Source: Thermoleophilia bacterium (GTDB lineage: Bacteria > Actinomycetota > Thermoleophilia > Gaiellales > F1-60-MAGs149). From it: DNA of 5,722 nt. Under the pieces are notes generated by a model. The model did not search any database and was not told the origin of the DNA. It saw only the letters and a program-made list of their open reading frames with translations. The translations under genes and the position numbers were made by a program. The stretch is taken from assembly GCA_016462095.1 (NCBI GenBank), contig JAEMTW010000130.1, forward strand, positions 1 through 5,722. Direction: 5' to 3'. Shown here in pieces: positions 1 to 4,909 of this stretch (positions within the stretch are counted from its first letter, which is position 1; each line of letters starts with the position of its first letter).

Positions 1-434
1 TCGAGCAGTTTCGGGCCGGTGACGACGAGACGATGGAGGGGATCGACCAGATCGCTGCTGCAGTTGCGCCCGGGGGCGCGCTCGTACTCGTAGAGGCGCG
101 AATGGCAGAGCGTGCTCAGGCCGCCTCACTCGGGCTCTCGCGTAATCAGCTTGGCATCACGAACGCTGCGATTTTGGGGGGACGCGGATCGCGCCCTCTA
201 CGCCATCTGGTGGAGCGTCAGCCGATGGGTGCGTGGCGCGCGTTGACCGGACTCGTGACGATCAAGGGCCACACGGGCGTGCTGTCGCTTGCCGACGCCT
301 GCCGCCTCGCCGCCACTACCTGGGACGAACCGTTTACGACCTTTGCGGAACAGCAGAGCGACTGGGTCGAGCGCAACCTTGCGCGCGCCTGGGCCGCCGG
401 CGTGGTGCCCGTCGTGCTTGATCGCAGCGTGTAG
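1..434 (+). CDS. Unrecognised protein, C-terminal part (5' end outside window)
   Basis: The frame is open from base 3 to the TAG at 432-434, giving about 144 residues. An ATG at 33 has no Shine-Dalgarno sequence and the frame continues upstream of it, so I take this as the end of a longer gene. I do not recognise the family with confidence. Visible features are an Ala-rich helix followed by a hydrophobic strand (AVAPGGALVLVEAR), a Gly/Arg-rich loop (ILGGRGSRPLRHL) and a C-terminal segment SDWVERNLARAWAAG followed by a Val-rich strand (VVPVVLD). The order 'PGG plus hydrophobic strand ... D-W-x(4)-LAR ... V-rich end' is reminiscent of the C-terminal domain of LarA/DUF2088 (nickel-dependent lactate racemase-like) proteins. 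The spacing between those elements looks longer than I would expect, and the PGG strand also occurs in Rossmann-type methyltransferases. No membrane segment is visible. The next gene on this strand starts 201 bp later. Confidence 0.6.
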   Translation, partial: EQFRAGDDETMEGIDQIAAAVAPGGALVLVEARMAERAQAASLGLSRNQLGITNAAILGGRGSRPLRHLVERQPMGAWRALTGLVTIKGHTGVLSLADACRLAATTWDEPFTTFAEQQSDWVERNLARAWAAGVVPVVLDRSV

Positions 435-532
435 CGAACGGCGCCAGTTCGGTGCTCGCACGGTGAGATCGCCTGTGTCGAATGGTCGGTGATAGTGTTT
501 TGAACGTGTTGACGTCGATCCACGCGCACGTC

Positions 533-553
533 TGCCAGCGTCGTCTGCTGGCA
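533..553 (+). other. Perfect 7-bp hairpin in the 435-635 intergenic gap
   Basis: TGCCAGC (533-539) and GCTGGCA (547-553) are perfect inverted repeats around a 7-nt loop. The hairpin lies 99 bp after the first gene's stop and 83 bp before the TTG start of the NlpC/P60 gene. The bases after it (CTCTGTCGT) are only mildly T-rich, so it is a poor intrinsic terminator. It could be a weak terminator of the first gene, a leader hairpin of the hydrolase mRNA, or an operator. The rest of 435-635 holds TTGAAC/TTGACG -35-like hexamers at 500 and 509, but no convincing -10 at the right spacing. Confidence 0.45.
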
Positions 554-593
554 CTCTGTCGTATCGAAGTCTGAGTCCTCCTCGTCCCCGCCC

Positions 594-611
594 GGGCGTC
601 TTCGTGCGCCC
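594..611 (+). other. GC-rich leader hairpin just before the hydrolase ribosome binding site
   Basis: GGGCG (594-598) pairs with CGCCC (607-611), with one further G-U pair possible above, around a loop containing TTCG. It ends 12 nt before the GGAAG ribosome binding site of the NlpC/P60 gene. Its position would let it influence ribosome loading or mRNA stability, but no alternative pairing with the binding site is visible. Confidence 0.35.
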
Positions 612-623
612 GCTCAAATCATT

Positions 624-628
624 GGAAG
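624..628 (+). promoter_or_regulatory. Ribosome binding site that decides the TTG start
   Basis: GGAAG sits 7 nt upstream of the TTG at 636. The first in-frame ATG (672) has no such sequence and would remove the basic residues (RIR) that form the signal peptide n-region, so TTG 636 is the better start. Confidence 0.65.
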
Positions 629-635
629 TAATCCT

Positions 636-1787
636 TTGCTCGCCCGTATTCGTTGTTTTATCCCGAACCTGATGTTGCTACTGCTGGCCCTGTCGATTGC
701 GCTCGTGGCCGCACCAGCTGTCACGGCCGCTCCGACCGGTGGTGTCGCCGATCGGCGTGCGCAGGCCGAGGCGGCCCGGATGGAGATGGTCCGCCTTGGC
801 GAGGAGTTGACGCCCGCGATTGAGCGTTACAACCAGGCCGTGGCGGAGCTCGAGCAGGTCGAGGAGGAGATCTCCTTCAACCAGCGCCAGATTGCTGTAA
901 CGAAGGGCAACCTGGGGGTCACGCAGGCAGAGCTCAGTCGCCGACTCGAGCAGTCGTATCGGCTGGGGAGCCCGGATCTCCTCACCTCGCTGCTTGCCCA
1001 GACCTCACTCTCCGAGGCCTACGCCGTCTCCGACCTCTTCGCACGTGCCCAGAGCCAGTCGGCCGGTCTTGTGGCGGGCCTGCGTGCCGACCGCGCGGCG
1101 CTCTCGCGTCGCCAGAGCGCGCTCGAGGATGCGCAGGCGCGCGGGCGTCAGCTCCGTGTCGAACGGGCGGCGCAGCGGCAGCTGATCGAGCAGGGCATCG
1201 CTCAGCAGCAGTCGCTCGTCGCCGGGCTCGAGGATGAGATCGCGGCCCTGATCGCCGAGGAGCAGGCGCGCCAAGCGCGCCTCCGCGACCAAGCGATCGC
1301 GGCGCTCGCAGCGCAGGAAGGCGCCCGCGCCGAGTCGGCCGGTCAAGACGAGGTGGCGATTGGTGGGTCCGTGGACGGAGGCACGAGTGACACGGAGACG
1401 ACATCCGCGCCGATTGTTCTCCCACCGACGGACGGTTCGTTGGGTGCGCAGGCCGTCTCGGTCGCGATGCAGTACCTCGGCGTGCCGTACGTTTGGGGCG
1501 GTGCCTCGCCGGGCGGATTCGACTGCTCGGGGTTGACCCAGTTCTCCTACGGAATAGTCGGCATCGGACTGACGCATTTTACGGGATCCCAGTGGAACGA
1601 GGGCGTTCGAGTGCCGGCTGAGCAGCTGCTGCCCGGCGACCTCGTCTTTTTCCGAGCGGACCTCGGCCACATGGGCATGTACATCGGCGGCGGGCAGTAC
1701 ATCAACGCGCCGCAGACCGGCGATGTCGTGAAGATCTCATCGATGTCGAACCGCGACGACTACCAAGGCGCGGTCCGGCCGTACTAA
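636..1787 (+). CDS. Secreted coiled-coil NlpC/P60 peptidoglycan endopeptidase
   Basis: This is a predicted cell-wall hydrolase of 383 aa that cleaves stem-peptide bonds in peptidoglycan outside the membrane. Residues 1-32 form a signal peptide: basic n-region (ARIR), hydrophobic core about 12-28, and a likely signal peptidase I site after A-x-A near residue 32. Residues about 38-225 are Glu/Arg/Gln/Ala-rich with long heptad runs, a coiled coil like that of PcsB, CwlO and mycobacterial RipC. Residues 226-267 are a Gly/Ser/Thr/Asp-rich linker. Residues about 268-383 are the NlpC/P60 domain, with catalytic Cys297 (GGFDCSG), His345 (LGHMGMYIG) and the third polar residue Asn357 (YINAP), where many relatives have His; Asn is tolerated in the family. 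In PcsB and RipC the coiled coil keeps the enzyme inactive and is relieved by FtsEX. That role here is inferred; no ftsEX lies in the window. Start is TTG with a GGAAG site. The stop lies 10 bp from the stop of the convergent hydratase gene. Confidence 0.93.
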   Translation: MLARIRCFIPNLMLLLLALSIALVAAPAVTAAPTGGVADRRAQAEAARMEMVRLGEELTPAIERYNQAVAELEQVEEEISFNQRQIAVTKGNLGVTQAELSRRLEQSYRLGSPDLLTSLLAQTSLSEAYAVSDLFARAQSQSAGLVAGLRADRAALSRRQSALEDAQARGRQLRVERAAQRQLIEQGIAQQQSLVAGLEDEIAALIAEEQARQARLRDQAIAALAAQEGARAESAGQDEVAIGGSVDGGTSDTETTSAPIVLPPTDGSLGAQAVSVAMQYLGVPYVWGGASPGGFDCSGLTQFSYGIVGIGLTHFTGSQWNEGVRVPAEQLLPGDLVFFRADLGHMGMYIGGGQYINAPQTGDVVKISSMSNRDDYQGAVRPY

Positions 1788-1802
1788 ACGCCGTCGGTTA
1801 GT
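1783..1802. repeat. Imperfect inverted repeat containing both convergent stop codons
   Basis: ACTAA (1783-1787) and TTAGT (1798-1802) are inverted, with an inner CG/CG pair around CCGT and one mismatch between. The hydrolase TAA (1785-1787) and the hydratase TAA (1800-1798) lie in opposite arms. The stem is too short and AT-rich to be a strong terminator. With only 10 bp between the genes, transcripts probably run into each other. Confidence 0.3.
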
Positions 1803-2574
1803 CGACCCAGAGGCGCACGTCGCCCAAGCCATCGCTCGCAACCTCGGCCATCTGGCCGGGCTCGAGGTGTTGGGCGGGGATGATCGCCCCGAGCAGGATC
1901 ACGTCGCCGGCCTGCAGTTCGATGCCGTTACGCTCGCTGGCAGCGGACAGCCACGTCAGCGCATTGAGAGGATCGCCGAGCACCTCGGTGGCGCCCATAA
2001 AGCCGTCGGTCTGGCCATCGACCTGGAGTTTGACGTCGCACTCCTTGATCGTCATCGGATCCATCGTCGTATTCCACGGGCCGAAGATGCTGCCGTACTG
2101 CAGGGTGCCATCGGCCACGAGCGTGGGCAGTCCAATCTCGTCGGGGCCACCGCGCTTCTGCACGATCTCGATGGCGATCGCGACAGCCTCAATCGCTGCG
2201 GCCGCCTCCTGGCGCGAGACGGGGCCAGCCAGCGGCGAGCGAAGCCGCACGGCGAGCTCTGCTTCGACGCCGAGTCCCTTGCCGCCGGGGCTCGCCAGCT
2301 CGGCCTCACCCACGTACGAGTGTTGTCCAAGCAGTCCCGCCAAGACGGGTTCCTTGGCACCCATCCGCGCGAGGGCGGCGTCGTTCGTAAAGCCGACTTT
2401 CCAACCGATGCGCGGGCCACCTCCATTTGCACTGAGCAGATCGAGCAGTGCGACATGGACGGCATAGGCCTCGGCTAGATCGCGTGGGGCGATCTCTGGA
2501 TCGAGCAGGGCAATACGGTTCTCTTGGCGCGCCGCAAGGAGACCTTGGGCTGCGGCTGCGATGCGGTCATTCAT
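1798..2574 (-). CDS. 2-hydroxypentadienoate hydratase / oxalocrotonate decarboxylase family protein (FAH superfamily)
   Basis: This is a predicted cytoplasmic, divalent-metal enzyme of 258 aa in the fumarylacetoacetase superfamily, MhpD/DmpE/DmpH-like. Such enzymes add water to 2-hydroxy-2,4-dienoates or decarboxylate 2-oxo-3-enedioates in meta-cleavage pathways. Family features seen: GWKVGFT with Lys59; metal-ligand candidates Glu104 and Glu106 (GVEAELAV) and Glu136 (AIEIV); VADG at 153-156; GDPLNALTWL at 200-209; and the C-terminal strand GDVILLGA at 223-230. The substrate cannot be read from sequence. Classical members carry ADN where this one has ADG. I chose the ATG at 2574 because it gives the usual family length and N-terminus. 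The frame stays open to an ATG at 2679, but that would add 35 non-family residues and overlap the upstream gene. No good Shine-Dalgarno is visible before 2574. It lies 88 bp downstream of the HTH/Mop regulator on the same strand. Confident in family, not in reaction. Confidence 0.88.
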   Translation of the reverse strand: MNDRIAAAAQGLLAARQENRIALLDPEIAPRDLAEAYAVHVALLDLLSANGGGPRIGWKVGFTNDAALARMGAKEPVLAGLLGQHSYVGEAELASPGGKGLGVEAELAVRLRSPLAGPVSRQEAAAAIEAVAIAIEIVQKRGGPDEIGLPTLVADGTLQYGSIFGPWNTTMDPMTIKECDVKLQVDGQTDGFMGATEVLGDPLNALTWLSAASERNGIELQAGDVILLGAIIPAQHLEPGQMAEVASDGLGDVRLWVD

Positions 2575-2588
2575 GGAGCGGAGCGTAT

Positions 2589-2633
2589 CGCGTCTCGACG
2601 GTTCGGCTATGGCAATTCCTGCCACGCGTCTCG
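2589..2633 (-). repeat. 9-bp direct repeats flanking a hairpin upstream of the hydratase
   Basis: CGCGTCTCG occurs at 2589-2597 and again at 2625-2633, 36 bp apart start to start. Between them TGGCA (2610-2614) and TGCCA (2620-2624) form a perfect 5-bp inverted repeat with a 5-nt loop. A further GC stem lies nearer the regulator's stop (GTGG/CCAC, about 2642-2653). The whole 2575-2662 gap is therefore structured, which fits a regulatory spacer between the regulator and the hydratase rather than coding sequence. No clear -35/-10 pair was found. Confidence 0.4.
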
Positions 2634-2662
2634 TACCCAGAGTGGGGACCCACGACGTTCGT

Positions 2663-3037
2663 TTACCGACGAATCTCAACCGACGTGGACTTAACTACCG
2701 CCGTCGCCGTATCGCCCGGCTTAAGGTCGAGCTCCTCGGCTGCCTCACGCGTAATGATCGAGACCATCCGATAGGGGCCGCAGGACAGCTCGACCTTCGC
2801 CATCAGACCATCCTTCTCGACCGCCACGACCGTGCCCTCGAGCTGGTTACGCGCCGAGACGCCCGTCTGGGGCGCTCGCTCGCGCAAGAGATCGCGCAGG
2901 CTGTCGACATCGATCGTGCGTTGGCCGCCCGCCGAACGCTCGAACGTCACACGCCCGTCTTTCTCCCAACGCCGCAACGTATCGACGCTCACGCCGAGGA
3001 TGCTCGCCGCCGAGCCAATTCGAATCTGCTCACCCAT
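2663..3037 (-). CDS. MerR-type HTH fused to a Mop/TOBE domain; likely molybdate-responsive regulator
   Basis: This is a 124-aa cytoplasmic DNA-binding protein. Residues 5-53 form a MerR/excisionase-like winged helix: IGSAASILGVSVDTLRRWEKDG, then the wing-like SAGGQR and DVDSLRDLL. Residues 62-124 are one complete Mop (molybdate/tungstate-binding TOBE) domain, with the hallmark start ARNQLEGTV, the central SIITREAAEEL and the end LKPGDTATAVVKSTSVEI. In the classic regulator ModE a different HTH precedes two Mop copies. Here there is one, so higher-order assembly is needed to form a full binding site, as for other single Mop domains. The start is 9 bp after the modB stop, with no obvious Shine-Dalgarno, so translation is probably coupled. 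By context it should sense molybdate or tungstate and control this operon; that is inference. It is not an ATPase: there is no Walker A, signature or Walker B motif. Confidence 0.88.
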   Translation of the reverse strand: MGEQIRIGSAASILGVSVDTLRRWEKDGRVTFERSAGGQRTIDVDSLRDLLRERAPQTGVSARNQLEGTVVAVEKDGLMAKVELSCGPYRMVSIITREAAEELDLKPGDTATAVVKSTSVEIRR

Positions 3038-3046
3038 GGTCCGAGG

Positions 3047-3865
3047 CTACCAGCCGCCGACCGGCGGCGACGTTGAATTAGGGCTCCAGAGTGGCGGCAG
3101 CTTGGCAACGAGAAGCACGCCGCCGCTAATCGCGAGCAGCAGGATGCTGACGGCGACCGCAGAGTTGAAGTCGACATCGAGCTGGGCGTACACGGCGAGG
3201 GGGAGCGTTTCGGTCAGGCTCGCCACGCTACCGGCAAACAGGAGCGTGGCACCGAACTCGCCGATGCCGCGGGCGAAGGCCATCGCCCAGCCTGCTCGCA
3301 GCGCGTCGGCAGCGAGTGGGAGTGCGATGCGACGAAACACCACGGCCTCCGACGCCCCGAGATCACGTGCAGCATCGAGTTGGTTTCGATCAAGAGCGGC
3401 GAATCCCGCGATCGCGGCGCGCAGATAAAACGGCGCAGCAACGAAGGTCACGGCGATCACGACTGCAGCCTGCGTGAATGGCAGGACGACGCCAAACTCG
3501 GCCAGCGTCGAGCCGAGCAGTCCAAAGGCCCCAAAGGCAGTCAAGAGTGCGATTCCGGCAACGGCTGGTGGGAGCACGAGCGGCAGCTCGATCAGCGTCA
3601 GGAGGAGTGGGCGGCCACGGAAGCGTCCGAGCGCCATCAGATAGGCCGCGGGTGTGCCGATCGCGAGGAACAGGACGTTCGCGATCAGACTGGTCTTCAG
3701 CGACACGAGCAGCGCCGAAGTGACCGCGGTCTCTCGGAGCAAGGCGGGGAGTTCGCGAACGGGCACCTGAAGCAGCAGCGCTGCAATCGGAATCAGCAAG
3801 AAGAGGAGCGTGATCACCAGTGCCAGCGTGAGCACGCCCCTGAAGAGTCGGGTCCGCGCGTTCAC
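3047..3865 (-). CDS. modB: Molybdate-type ABC transporter permease ModB
   Basis: This is the inner-membrane permease of a molybdate/tungstate importer, 272 aa. Six hydrophobic segments are visible at about 10-33, 52-77, 86-110, 126-148, 190-212 and 232-255. The cytoplasmic coupling loop that docks on the ATPase is intact: DAARDLGA (164-171) with Gly170, then FRRIALPL (177-184). It is followed by the family's ARGIGEFGATLLFAG (198-212). LVLPPAVAGIALL (96-108) and FVAAPFYLRAAIAGF (141-155) are also typical of ModB. The start is GTG at 3865, overlapping the modA stop by GTGA. The tail beyond about 255 is short and polar. No ATPase gene accompanies it in this window. CysT-like sulfate permeases are the nearest alternative; the ModA and Mop neighbours favour molybdate or tungstate. 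Confidence 0.92.
   Translation of the reverse strand: MNARTRLFRGVLTLALVITLLFLLIPIAALLLQVPVRELPALLRETAVTSALLVSLKTSLIANVLFLAIGTPAAYLMALGRFRGRPLLLTLIELPLVLPPAVAGIALLTAFGAFGLLGSTLAEFGVVLPFTQAAVVIAVTFVAAPFYLRAAIAGFAALDRNQLDAARDLGASEAVVFRRIALPLAADALRAGWAMAFARGIGEFGATLLFAGSVASLTETLPLAVYAQLDVDFNSAVAVSILLLAISGGVLLVAKLPPLWSPNSTSPPVGGW
3053..3068 (-). other. Strong GC hairpin at the modB/regulator junction
   Basis: GCCGCC (3053-3058) and GGCGGC (3063-3068) form a perfect stem with a 4-nt loop (a seventh G-C pair is possible). It lies in the last codons of modB (encoding SPPVGGW) and ends 15 nt before the regulator's ATG. It could hold the 3' end of a modAB mRNA or slow entry into the regulator gene. 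With no T-tract it is not a standard intrinsic terminator. Confidence 0.4.
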
Positions 3866-4599
3866 GTCTTCGCTGGCAATCCAAAATGGGCATTGACGAG
3901 CGCTTGGCGTCCGCTGAGACTCAGCAGACGAGCGATCACGGCGCGGGCAGCAGTCGTTTCGGCTCCAGGGCGGATCACCGCACAGGCCATGTAACGGATC
4001 AGTGGCTGAGCGCTTTTCGGTACGGGGATTGGCAGCAGCCGCGAGCGATTCGCGTGCCAGTCGGTGGTGTAGACGAAGCCGGCAACAGCAGAGCCCAGAG
4101 CAATCACGCTGGTCAGGTCAGAGGCCTTTTGGTAGCTGCTGACCGTGTTTTTTTGGAGGGCGCGTCCAAGACCGAGTTTGCCGAGCAGCGTGCGTGTGTA
4201 GATCCCCAGGGGGACGTGTTTGCCGCCAACCGCGAGGCGGTAGCCACCAGGCCGGTCGAGCTGTTGGACGCGGGTGATGCCAGCGGGATTTGAGATTGGA
4301 GTCACAAACGTCAACGTGTTGAGCGCGAAGACGACCGGTGTCGTGCAGAGCCCTTTGCTGTGCAAACGCTCGGCGTAGAGCGGCGCTGCGGACAGGAAGA
4401 CGTCGGCCGGTGCGCCGTTCTCGATCTGGAAGGCGAGCGTGTCGGAGCCAGAGAACGAATAGGTGTTACTGGGTGCGACCGTCGGCACGACCTTGGCCAG
4501 CGATGACGCCGCATAGATCGTCGTGGCGTGAGCGCTCGGTGCGAGCGCGCTGCAGAGGGCGACGCTCGTGGCGAGCAGGGCTAGGGACGCGCGCATCAT
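3862..4599 (-). CDS. modA: Molybdate-type ABC transporter substrate-binding protein ModA
   Basis: This is an extracytoplasmic oxyanion-binding protein of 245 aa. A signal peptide spans residues 1-25: hydrophobic core about 5-20, AHA before a likely signal peptidase I cut after Ala25. Cys16 follows V-A-L, a poor lipobox. The mature protein shows the ModA pattern: YAASSL (29-34), SFSGSDTLAFQIENGAPADV (48-67), HVPLGIYTR (128-136) and FVYTTD (175-180). The Ser residues of the first two motifs and the Tyr of the last correspond to oxyanion ligands in ModA structures. The segment between AASSL and the second motif is about eight residues shorter than in E. coli ModA. The start is one of two adjacent ATGs (4599 or 4596), both overlapping the stop of the microprotein gene. 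The stop overlaps the modB start (GTGA). Molybdate, tungstate or both is plausible; the sequence does not decide. A run of seven A in codons 149-151 is noted in the findings. Confidence 0.92.
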   Translation of the reverse strand: MMRASLALLATSVALCSALAPSAHATTIYAASSLAKVVPTVAPSNTYSFSGSDTLAFQIENGAPADVFLSAAPLYAERLHSKGLCTTPVVFALNTLTFVTPISNPAGITRVQQLDRPGGYRLAVGGKHVPLGIYTRTLLGKLGLGRALQKNTVSSYQKASDLTSVIALGSAVAGFVYTTDWHANRSRLLPIPVPKSAQPLIRYMACAVIRPGAETTAARAVIARLLSLSGRQALVNAHFGLPAKT

Positions 4600-4673
4600 C
4601 CCCGCAGGGTGACGATTGTCAGCACGATCGCTGCAATCAAGAAGACGAAGCCGACGATGCGCATGCGAGGCAT
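4596..4673 (-). CDS. 25-residue single-span membrane microprotein overlapping modA
   Basis: This is a short reading frame from ATG 4673 to the TGA at 4598-4596. It starts MPRMR, has an uninterrupted hydrophobic stretch from Ile6 to Leu23 (18 residues, broken only by Gly and Thr) and ends LRG. Basic residues at both ends fit one membrane helix. The TGA overlaps the first modA ATG as ATGA and touches the second as TGATG, a classic coupling arrangement. 19 of the 24 codons after the start end in G or C, although the DNA immediately upstream is AT-rich, which supports coding. The weak point is the absence of a Shine-Dalgarno sequence before 4673; ATG 4664 is an alternative start. The function is unknown. 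It could be a small subunit or tether for the transporter, or merely a translated leader that delivers ribosomes to modA. Confidence 0.55.
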   Translation of the reverse strand: MPRMRIVGFVFLIAAIVLTIVTLRG

Positions 4674-4728
4674 TTCACAACCATAGGGGATCAGGTATCT
4701 AGATACAACCTAGGTATAACTGTGAAAT
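4672..4728 (-). promoter_or_regulatory. Putative operator/promoter region of the mod operon with stacked palindromes
   Basis: This AT-rich block lies directly upstream of the microprotein and modA. GTATCTAGATAC (4695-4706) is a perfect 12-bp palindrome and ACCTAGGT (4708-4715) a perfect 8-bp palindrome. Their CTAG cores are 11 bp apart, one helical turn. An outer inverted repeat, ATTTCACA (4672-4679) against TGTGAAAT (4721-4728), with three further pairs at 4683-4685/4715-4717, encloses both and has nearly the same centre. It resembles tandem regulator sites over a promoter, and the HTH/Mop protein of the same operon is the obvious candidate ligand. On the minus strand TTCACA then TCTAGA at 17 bp is a possible but weak -35/-10 pair. 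Binding and start site are inferred. Confidence 0.5.
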
Positions 4729-4909
4729 AGCTTGGTTTAAGACAATTTGACCTACTGGAGCCAGGCAGATTGCTGCACTGCGCGCGACTCCGGTCAACAT
4801 CCCATTCGTCGCACCGTCGAATTTGCCGAGGCCTGTCGAGTAGCAGGAATCGGCTTTCGCTTTCACCCGCTCCGAGCGACGTCTGACAGCCATTCTTGTC
4901 GTCACAAGG
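4729..4909. other. Intergenic stretch between tRNA-Gln and the mod control region
   Basis: No coding sequence is supported here. The minus strand just past the tRNA can form a small hairpin (CTTGT/ACAAG at 4895-4908), which may be a processing trailer; there is no T-tract for an intrinsic terminator. Base composition shifts from GC-rich to AT-rich near 4735, towards the mod control region. Confidence 0.4.

Noticed and set aside
435..635. c-di-AMP (ydaO) riboswitch upstream of the hydrolase
   Set aside because: The characteristic conserved segments of that riboswitch are not visible; only two simple hairpins are seen.
1005..1670. Minus-strand 221-aa reading frame
   Set aside because: It is antisense to the NlpC/P60 gene, has no recognisable domain and is explained by GC codon bias.
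1867..2478. Plus-strand frames of about 200 aa
   Set aside because: They are antisense to the hydratase, which has clear family motifs on the other strand.
2575..2679. Upstream hydratase start at 2679
   Set aside because: It would add 35 Arg-rich residues absent from the family and overlap the end of the regulator gene; ATG 2574 gives the family length.
4674..4909. Molybdenum-cofactor riboswitch ahead of modA
   Set aside because: I cannot match a multi-stem conserved Moco RNA core; the structure seen is better read as DNA palindromes.
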